A stretch of DNA of 64,000 nt from Athripsodes cinereus. Its lineage: Eukaryota > Arthropoda > Insecta > Trichoptera > Leptoceridae. Below, piece by piece: positions 56,301 through 64,000 of the stretch (its first letter is position 1; each line of letters begins with the position of its first letter). The notes below the pieces were generated by a model. The model saw nothing but the letters and a program-made list of their open reading frames with translations. It made no database searches and was not told the DNA's origin. Made by a program: the position numbers and the translations under genes. The stretch covers positions 26,451,237 through 26,515,236 of the forward strand of contig OX388307.1 of the NCBI GenBank assembly GCA_947579605.1, in the 5' to 3' direction.

Positions 56301-57604
56301 CGCACGCTCTTACCATTGTTGTGCCGAATAACCGAATATTTGGTTACTCGGTACATGATCTTGCATAATATTCGGTATTCGGCAAATATACTATTCGTTG
56401 CATCTCTAATTATTATGATTTATATATTATTAAACTTACATATTTATGTGTCAATCAACCTATAAATGCCTTATAATGAATCATTGTGTATAATTTTATT
56501 CAACAATAGATGTTTCAATGTAAATATTATGTTTGCATGATAGACTTTGTTGCAGTTTGCTCGCGCACATTATTTATTGAATGTTATTATGTATCGAAAT
56601 ATTATATCTATCTGAATTATTTTTCATGTTCAGGGGGACAGATTTTAATAATATGCTTGAATGTATCAATTGTCACATTCCAAATCATGATTTAACAATT
56701 ATATTGTCTATGGTAGCATTTACAGTCAAATTTCACATTGGTCCATTCCAGGACTGATTTTATCAGCAAAACAATATCAGATTTTTGAAACTCTTCGTGT
56801 GTGTGTAAATCTTCTCTGTGAAGGGATACCAACAAAATCTTCTGCCTTAACATGAAAGATCTATTGTGAATGAATTGTTGTTAACATTATTTTACGTTAG
56901 TAATGAAGTGTTTCCCATTTATGTATTATATTTGCTATACCAAAGATTTGATGAATACAAGTCTTAAAATTGTTATATTTGTTTTATTACCATTCAAATT
57001 CACCATATTATACTAAGCATCATGAATAATAAATATGTATATTGAAGTAACTAAATCAATAATGGCATCAGTATTTACATATTGTTGACTTGGGAACTAT
57101 CATTCCTTTATCATCCACAGGTAAGGGACAGTACCACCCTTTAAAATTTATATATTAAATACAGCTTAAGCTTTATAATTCGAACTTAGGGATACAGAAA
57201 AAGGCTTTAACAACTACAGAAAACAGTCTGATTATATATAGGAGTTAGAGGTTTTCCTTGCTCTCAAGATAACAAAAATTTCAGATTATCAATACACCGA
57301 CACTTCTAGTTATAGAGTCAAGGTTTTCTCAAAGGATTATGTATTTTCTTTGATTATCAAAGGGTTTTGGCATGCAATTGAAGTATTTAAAAGCTTTTTA
57401 CTTAAAAAAAATCATGACATTATCATGTTTAATTTAATTTACACAAGTATCTAAAAATATCATTATTGCTGATTTTAGAAATCCTGCCCTTCAGTCCGAT
57501 TAAATTATGATGTGCAACATTACATTCTACAAAAAATGTAACAAGATTGATAATACACTCATATAAATTAAAATTTAATAAATAAAACAGTAAATTATAT
57601 ATAA
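53333..57604. other. Intergenic spacer between PDXDC1 and the MADF-BESS gene
   Basis: The interval receives the 3' ends of two convergent genes. Candidate polyadenylation hexamers for PDXDC1 include AATAAA near 54725 and 55545. Apart from the hAT element at 55938-56408 it is AT-rich and without coding signal on either strand. Confidence 0.55.
55938..56408. mobile_element. Non-autonomous hAT element, 471 bases
   Basis: A perfect 17-base terminal inverted repeat, TAGAGATGCAACGAATA, marks both ends. The flanks are ATTACTAT (55930-55937) and ATTATTAT (56409-56416), a 7-of-8 target duplication of hAT length. Inside are many direct and inverted copies of ATTCGGTATTC and ACCGAATATT near both ends, as expected for subterminal transposase-binding repeats. 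No transposase is encoded. Confidence 0.93.
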
Positions 57605-60043
57605 TCACTCATCAACATTTAATAGCCAAATACATGAATCATCTTTGATACATTTTAAAGGAAAGCTGTCAAGATTGATATTGTCATCTTGAAATGAAAT
57701 ATCGTACTGATCAGTCTCATTATGTCTTTCATTTATGTCAGCTGCAGTATTTTCCACCACATCAGTTACTTCTGATATAGGAGTAACTTCATCTTGTGGG
57801 ATGTCTTCCAAGTTTTCATACACTTTAATTTCAATATCGCATCCATTGTCATCATTTTCCGCAACTGAAAAATAATAAAATTAATCCTTTTTTACATTTA
57901 TATAATGATTTTCTGGGCTTGACTGGATCATAATAATAGTTCAAAAAGATTTTTTCCAGCAAACCTTATAAATATTATTGGAAGAGATAGGTAATTCTAT
58001 TGGCACAAAATTATCTAACCTCATTGTTTAAAATTAATGACTTATTTCCTCCATGTATTCTAAAGAAAAAAGTTAATAGACTACTACTATACCATCACGA
58101 CTAGTGATCGAGAATGAGAAATTTCTCCGAGAATTTCTCCTCTGATTGGAGAGAAATTTCTCTCCATAATTTTTCTTATTGGTATTATGACCTTTCACCC
58201 AGTACACTTCGCAGCCAACCTGATTGATCCAAAAATTTGTGGGGCTGATTAAGGCCCAAATCAGAGGTTATTAACACTTTTTTTCATGTACGTACGTACC
58301 AGCAATTTTTTTTTTAACTTAAATATGGGCATGTGGGGTGTCAAACATCAAGATTTTTCATCAGTTATTAGCACTTTTTTCTATGTAGGTACCTAACATT
58401 TTTTTGTTTCCATAATTAATTGTAGCCATATTGGTGATAAATTGTTTCAACATTTTGTACATTGTTATTGATTGATTGAATAAAGTATTTATTATTATTA
58501 TACTGTTAAATAAAATATATAAAATTATTCTCCGAAAATTCTCTACTTCGAAAAATTTACCGAGAAATTTCTCGAAAAATTATTTCTTAAAAATTCCACA
58601 ACACTAATCACGACATACCCCACAAGTGGGGTAGTCGGCGGTCTAACTGCAAGTAAAATCACATATCTTGTTCTCTCCATGTCAATGAAAAATAATACAT
58701 TTAGGATGGATGGCATGCTTTATCGCTGAATTTTACATGCTAACTGTTTTATATGTGAGGTTTTACGAACAACTGCCTTTTGCAGGACACTCAAAAACTT
58801 ACAGAAAAAAGTAGGAAACCTATAAACCTAAAAGCTTTGCCGAGTGCTCTATGGAAACAGACAAATTTTACTGGGAACTCTGCGGGGCATTAATTGAGAT
58901 GTGATAATAAATAGGAAGATTATCAAATTAACGAAATAAATAAAACAAGCGTTTTATTCTACTAATGGTTAAATCTGTGAGAGAGACGTCTTTCGTCTTA
59001 TGAGGACATTGTCAATCTGATTTTTCAGATGAAAATCAGATTGACAATGTCCTCATAAGACAAAAGACGTCTCTCTCACAGATAAAACCATTAGTAGAAT
59101 AAAACGCTTGTTTTATTTATTTCGATATAAAATTCTACTACCTTAACACCGACACAGTGAATTATCAAATTAATAAATACACACCCAGTTTTCTTTTTTC
59201 GAATGTCTTAGCTGCCACTTTATCAAAATACTTATCATCAAGGCTCATGATATAGTTGCAGACAAGATATTGTAACTTAGTTCGTAAAATTAACTTTCTT
59301 GTTGGATTCAATGACTTCATGTATGGTAGGAGACTATGTAGAAATAATAAATCGTCATCTGTCTTTGATTCATCTATGGTAGCAACTCTTTCTTCTTCCA
59401 GAGCAACCATATCTTTTTGCAAACCCTCTAACAAGTTGTTAAGCACAGAGTTTGATGATGAATTACCCAAATTATAGTTAACAATACTGGGAGCCGTCAC
59501 AGAAGACTCTTGCACTGCATGCAGTTCATTAGATACATGTTCCTCATAATTTTCGACCATTGTATCAAATTCCTTCATCATTTCACCAACGATTTCTTCA
59601 TCTGAATCAGAATTTTGATCCGTTGGTTGTGAAGATTTGGCTTTATATTTTTTCATTTGATTTCTTAAAAACAATAATGGAATGAAATATTTCCATGATT
59701 GAGTCATCTTTTTACCTGGGTTGATTTTGTGAAATTTTATTTGTCTTAAATATGATTTTCGAAATTGACTTCGTAAGCCGATCCATTTGGCTTTTAAATG
59801 ATCCACTGAAATATTTTAATAAGACCATAGGATTAAGAAGTGCCAAGTAAATTGTAAATAACAATTAAGGTTTCACAAGGGGGATTTACACTTACCAGAT
59901 AAAGAATATTTCCTGCTCAGCTCATCCCATATCTGATCAGTAATTTCGCGATTATGGTAATTTGGAGAGAATTGATTCCACAATTCGGGTCTTCCTTTAA
60001 TTTCTCTTATTAGAACTATATTTTCATCAATATTCATCGCCAT
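57605..60043 (-). CDS. MADF-BESS domain protein
   Basis: Three exons in minus order, 60043-59896, 59805-59185 and 57864-57605, encode 342 residues. The MADF domain (about residues 11-97) shows IVLIREIKGRPELWN, YHNREITDQIWDELSRKY, DHLKAKWIGLRSQFRKSY and WKYFIPLLFLR; these are Myb-like DNA-binding modules. An acidic Ser/Asp/Glu linker follows. The BESS motif (DDDLLFLHSLLPYMKSLNPT with RTKLQYL, about 199-235), a protein-interaction module, comes next, then an acidic tail of about 85 residues ending SCIWLLNVDE. This domain order is typical of insect transcription-regulator families such as Adf-1-like proteins. The specific orthologue is not clear. MetAlaMet at the start gives two possible initiators two codons apart. 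Intron 2 is crowded with nested repeats. Confidence 0.9.
58088..58880 (-). repeat. Family X copy split by a hAT element, in MADF-BESS intron 2
   Basis: The 3' edge ACCATCACGAC ends at 58101. After the 505-base element, ATCACGACATACCCCACAAG and GTGGGGTAG resume the family X sequence seen at 30225-30260. The copy then continues through ATTTAGGATGGATGGCATGC and TATCGCTGAATTTTACATG to AAAAAAGTAGGAAACCTATA. Confidence 0.8.
58102..58606. mobile_element. Non-autonomous hAT element carrying other repeat pieces
   Basis: An exact 8-base duplication, ATCACGAC, flanks the element (58094-58101 and 58607-58614). The ends, TAGTGATCGAGAA and (reverse complement) TAGTGTTGTGGAA, form imperfect inverted repeats. 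Its margins are full of GAGAAATTTCTC-type palindromes. The interior holds one unit of the ~98-base array (58290-58400) and a LINE 3' tail ending TTATTATTATA (58420-58505). It has no ORF. Confidence 0.85.
58919..59173. repeat. Near-perfect 193-base hairpin within a 13-base direct repeat
   Basis: 58932-59027 and 59029-59124 are inverted copies of each other, from CGAAATAAATAAAACAAGCG at the left edge to its complement at the right edge, with very few differences and a loop of only a few bases. ATTATCAAATTAA occurs at 58919-58931 and at 59161-59173. The direct repeats therefore enclose the hairpin plus 36 further bases. It lies in MADF-BESS intron 2. Confidence 0.92.
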
Positions 60044-60856
60044 TGGAAAGGGAATAATTTTTTTTTCAGTACTAAATCAAAATATGATAAATATTAAATA
60101 ACAACTAAAATCGAATTATTTTTGATCGACGACCACATTATATTTATTTAAATAAATTATTATGTTACAATCCAAACCAAAATAGTAAATAATCCTACGA
60201 CCACCTACTCCATGACAGTCAAATGAAATGTCACAATGACTAGGGCAGAGAAAAATATTTACTATTAAAAATACCTGTTACCGTTTTGAGCATTATAATA
60301 CTTTTACGGTACAATCTGTCAAAAAAGAGTTGAGGGCGCTGTTATCGTTCACATGGTAACACTATTCTAACATTGACAGTGTAAAAACAAAACCTCGTAA
60401 GCAACATTTTTTTTTAAATAATATAAAACAATTCCTTGTTTCCCACTCCACTTTTTAATAATTAAATTATATTTGATATGTTAGTAAATAAAACAAAAAC
60501 TTAGTGTAGTCCACTACCACATTAATTCTAGGCAGAGAGCCTACTTTCACATTACATTCATCTCTTATCTTTTCAATTCTCACTCTTTCTATCAGTCACT
60601 TTCCGTGCATACATTTAGTTCCAGACAAAAAAATCCTTCAGCTAATAATAATAAGCTAGGACCTCTCTAAGTAAATGCACTTCTTTTCTAAGGATATCGT
60701 CACAATCGCACATCCATGAAAATATATTATTAACTGTAATATTTTACATCAAAGGGAAAGTAAAACAGACTCGGGATTATAATATAAAACTATTTAATAA
60801 AAACAGTAAATAAGTATAAAAAATGCATTTTTTGGCGAATGAAGCAGATATCGAAA
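60044..60856. other. Spacer upstream of MADF-BESS, no gene seen
   Basis: About 0.8 kb containing the presumed MADF-BESS promoter on the minus strand. No other coding or repeat signal was recognised. Confidence 0.5.
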
Positions 60857-61405
60857 TCATCCAATTCTTTTTTCTGGGCGTCCTTTTCTATGTTTACCCG
60901 GCGTTGTAAATTTGCCTCCGTTTGTATTTCCTTTTTTCATAATTCTTCTTGTAGAACTCACAGGTATTCCTGGAAAAAAAAACATTGAGCCACTTTAAGT
61001 AAATTCATTACATTAGATATGATTAAAGAAGGCACAGAATTGAATAGTAATCTGTTATAATAGAAATACAATTTAAAGTGTCGTCAAACATAGAACGCGT
61101 TTACCGTGTTTTAGTATTCAAGGGTCAAAACAGGCTGTCATCGTTCTGTCATCTGTCATCATTTGATGAATTAATAACAAATCAAATGTACTCAAATGTA
61201 GTCTAATGAACATTTAAATGTTTTAATTAGTCATGAAAATACCATATAAAGTGCAATTAAGATAGTACTTACTAGTCAATTCAGATGTTAGTTCGAAAAC
61301 GTTGTTTAAGTCCGAGGGCAGTTTTTTAGCTTTGGACTCCGCTAAACACTGGAAATATACATTGAAAATATTTTTTCTAGATCCACTACGAATTGTTTTA
61401 TTCAT
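60857..61405 (-). CDS. Tiny two-exon gene resembling a transposase N-terminus
   Basis: Exons 61405-61273 and 60969-60857 join through a consensus GTAAGT donor and a TTTCCAG acceptor to give 81 residues. The first exon reads NIFNVYFQCLAESKAKKLP and ends FELTSELT. The second continues IPVSSTRRIMKKGN and GKFTTPGKHRKGRPEKR, then a stop. A helix-turn-helix style 'xxSxxTVxRIxKEG' followed by 'KFxTPGKKR' is familiar from the N-terminal regions of insect DDE transposase-like proteins. The catalytic part is absent, so this is either a truncated remnant or a small domesticated DNA-binding gene. The intron and intact frame favour something once selected. Confidence 0.45.
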
Positions 61406-62439
61406 TTTTATACTTTAAAGTATTTAAGAATCAAAACAAAGTAATAAACACAAAATTCACCGAAACATCAACTAACCTCACTACCAAATCCATAGATATA
61501 CATACTACATAACTGGATGAATAACTCGCCGCGTATCGCGAGCCAATTACAATTTGGCGGCAAATTGTGCTGTTAGGCAAAAGTTTAAAAATGGCCGAAT
61601 TTTCATAGTATGAAAGGCTATAAAAAATCCTCGCCTCGCAGAAACTGTTATTGTAATCATCGATTTCTTATACAAAAATTAATTATGAACAGTGTACCTA
61701 CATGATGATACAGATGTCATATTTTTACTGTTGATAAATATTTCTGGAATCGACAATTAAATAAGGTGCCTCCTTCACAGCAAATAAAACAAGAAATATT
61801 TTATTTTACTTCTAATTACCGTTAATTTAAAACAAATACCAATTAAACTAAAATGTGTGTATTAAAAAAAATGTAATATCACTAAAATAGGATATAATAA
61901 ATAAATATTATAGGAATGATCAGCATTTTCTAGGGTCATTTTATGACACCAGAAACTACATCTATTTACTACTATTATTACTTATTATATATGATATGGG
62001 GGGATGAGAGAGTGGTGAAATAATGGTTTTGGTTGAGGATAAAATAAATAAAATATTATGCCAAAAATGCCAACGGCTGAGACTCTACTGGGCTACCCAC
62101 AGCACTCCAGGAGTTAAAACAATAAAATGGTCTCGATTAAATTATACAGTGAGGCTATATAAATTAAGAGACGACAAGTTATCTGTAATTAAATGGACAA
62201 ATGTGTAAAAGACAATTTTAGATTCAAATAAACATTTAATTAAAAATAAAAAAATTCTTACCACTATTACAAACACGTTTTTTTAAACAGCAACACAATA
62301 CTACGACTTACTCACTACCCCGTATTGTCTGTGCACATGTAATTATCCCAATATAAAAAAAAAACACACTTTATTATTATTTCAATAAAAACGAAAACGT
62401 AGCACTTTTAAAATAATTAAATTTCACTTTGCGATGATT

Positions 62440-62965
62440 GTAATGGATCCCACGATGAGGGCGCCTCTGGCATGAAAATGCCTAGAGGCAAACAAGTTGA
62501 AGAAGGCGCCCCTTGGCGCAGTGCTGGGAGGGCGAAGTCCCACGTCCGAGGCTCCTGGAGGCAATTACCAGCCTACACAGGTGCAGAGTTGGCTCGTCAT
62601 GACTTCAGGAGGAGAATATCTCGACTCAACTGAAGTCCAGTGGCCAGAGACAGACTTGTCTCTCTGAAGGTCAGATGATGAGTGATGGCAGGAGCGATCC
62701 TTATACCAAGGACGCCTGATTACGACTCACTGCTCGCTACGACTCACTGATAACGACTGTTCACCACTGATGGCTGATGGAGACTCACTGATCTTTCAAG
62801 GACATTTCTCCGCTGTTCCTTGAGTGGTGTAGAGAGGGGTTGGTCATATACCCCTCCTACGCTGTGATGCATCTCTGTGCAGCGCCGTGATTGGCTAATT
62901 GAATACCAATACACGCTCACCGCAAGTTCCATTGTATTGCGAGTACACCTGCACCCTTGTCTGCA
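62440..62965. repeat. GC-rich block of unknown origin, possible solo LTR
   Basis: The composition changes abruptly at about 62440 (ATGGATCCCACGATGAGGGC) and returns to AT-rich near 62965. Inside are repeated short motifs, with ACGACTCACTG at about 62714 and 62740 and GACTCACTGAT nearby. No ORF or coding motif was found. A TG...CA-bounded LTR or a SINE-like insertion would explain the sharp edges, but no target duplication was identified. Confidence 0.4.
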
Positions 62966-63398
62966 TTCCAGGAATTATGTACATGATGAAATAAATATTT
63001 ACAAACAAGTTTGATATCGTATAACGTCCAATGCACTGATTTATAATTATTCACATATGTATAATTAAAGCGTCTCTTTCACTGATATTATATTTAAAAC
63101 AATATTTCTTGTGTCCTTTATCACTGTTCTTTATCAAAGCGTCTTTTCGCACAACACAAAATAACACACCTTATTCTATTACATATGTCACAATACAACC
63201 CTTTAGGTAGATAATTAAATACTCAAACTACGTATGTTACAATAAAATTAAAATTCATACCTAAAGAGTCGTTTACATAATTCAAAATATATCATCGATA
63301 TCGACACTCAATAGATCGAAGCGTAGGTATAAAAAATCCAACCAAGCCGATACTAAATAATAATAATACGAAGACATTCTAAAATATTCATTAAATAT

Positions 63399-63600
63399 TT
63401 TGATACATAATGAATGCGCCTTAAGTTGATACATAATGAATGCGCCTTAATCTTTTGTTGATATTATTCTCTTTATTACCCCTGTTGCTATGCAGGTACA
63501 AATATAAATAAACAATAATATTTTGAATGCAGGTACGAAGATAAGTAAACAATAGATATCTAATAATAATATTAATGCAGGTACCTTTTAAGTGCAGGCA
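63399..63600. repeat. Short tandem duplications
   Basis: TGATACATAATGAATGCGCC occurs at 63401 and again at 63427, an exact 26-base period. Just to the right, TGCAGGTAC occurs three times (about 63493, 63529, 63577) in a diverging 36 to 48-base repeat that includes AAGTAAACAATA-like sequence. Confidence 0.75.
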
Positions 63601-64000
63601 ATATTTTAATTTCGGGATTTTCAGAGTTCTTACGAACTGCCTTGTCTTATATTGAAATCCCGATCTTTCTAAATAACAATTATAATTTTTAATGATAACT
63701 TTTCGGCACAATACCTACTATACCGGGCATATCAAATCGCCACCCATTCCTTGTCGAAAAGTTATCCATTATTTACAATACACATCTCACAATTGATTTC
63801 TCAAATTCAAAACAAATTATATTATATGAAACTATCTATAAAATTCAACACAATTAGCAAGTAGGTAGGTGCACACACATTTCAATTTAAAATCATAAAC
63901 AAATTTTAAACGCATTTCGTTTTACTTTACATCTTTTAAATCCAGCTCTATTTAAATTACAAAAATAACATACATTGTCTAACATACATTTCGTATGTGA

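Larger units (their letters stand above)
61406..64000. other. Right-end intergenic region
   Basis: AT-rich sequence without a recognised host gene. A short open frame at 62023-62208 is not convincing. The interval contains the GC-rich block at 62440-62965 and short tandem repeats at 63399-63600. Confidence 0.5.

Noticed and set aside
62023..62208. 61-codon plus-strand frame with CQKC
   Set aside because: No family resemblance, no supporting splice sites and AT-rich composition; probably chance.
63690..63770. Weak inverted repeats around GATAACTTTTCGGCA and TGTCGAAAAGTTATCC
   Set aside because: Arms are about 15 bases with mismatches and no flanking duplication; not enough to call an element.

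Overview
This is a eukaryotic, AT-rich window from an insect nuclear genome. Several conserved animal genes are split by short GT-AG introns, and the spaces between and inside genes are packed with retroelement and DNA-transposon debris. The repeat mix (tRNA-headed SINEs, 5'-truncated LINEs, short hAT-type elements) and the look of the proteins suggest a moth or butterfly (Lepidoptera). That placement is an inference, not proven here. All gene models were rebuilt by hand from splice sites and reading phase; each has a total length divisible by three.

Layout: CMP-sialic acid synthase (minus, 1103-3489); a UPF0193/EVG1-type gene (minus, 5843-7504); a 5 kb repeat belt (7.5-12.8 kb); a three-exon gene whose first exon matches the KRR1 N-terminus but whose other exons do not (minus, 12812-16136); the abnormal spindle/ASPM homologue (plus, 16627-28664), head-to-head with the KRR1-like gene and carrying an intact-frame LINE in intron 2; a small single-membrane-span, probably mitochondrial protein (plus, 31787-32337); about 6 kb of convergent AT-rich spacer; the SAGA deubiquitinase USP22/Nonstop (minus, 38579-42163); a 338-base divergent promoter; PDXDC1 (plus, 42502-53332, 14 exons); a MADF-BESS protein (minus, 57605-60043); a tiny two-exon gene resembling a transposase N-terminus (minus, 60857-61405); and a repeat-rich right end.

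The genes do not form a pathway. They cover sugar activation, spindle organisation, histone deubiquitination, a PLP-fold protein and DNA-binding regulation. Two divergent pairs (KRR1-like/asp and Nonstop/PDXDC1) probably share promoters.

The most unusual items are the KRR1-derived chimeric gene; nested transposons with readable target-site duplications (11.2 kb and 58.1 kb); a near-perfect 193-base hairpin at 58.9-59.1 kb flanked by a 13-base direct repeat; exact 82-base and 101-base duplications at the 5' edge of the asp-intron LINE; a GC-AG intron in PDXDC1; and a short repeat family whose 3' end imitates the 3' end of LINEs in the same window. I saw no clearly new defence or metabolic system.
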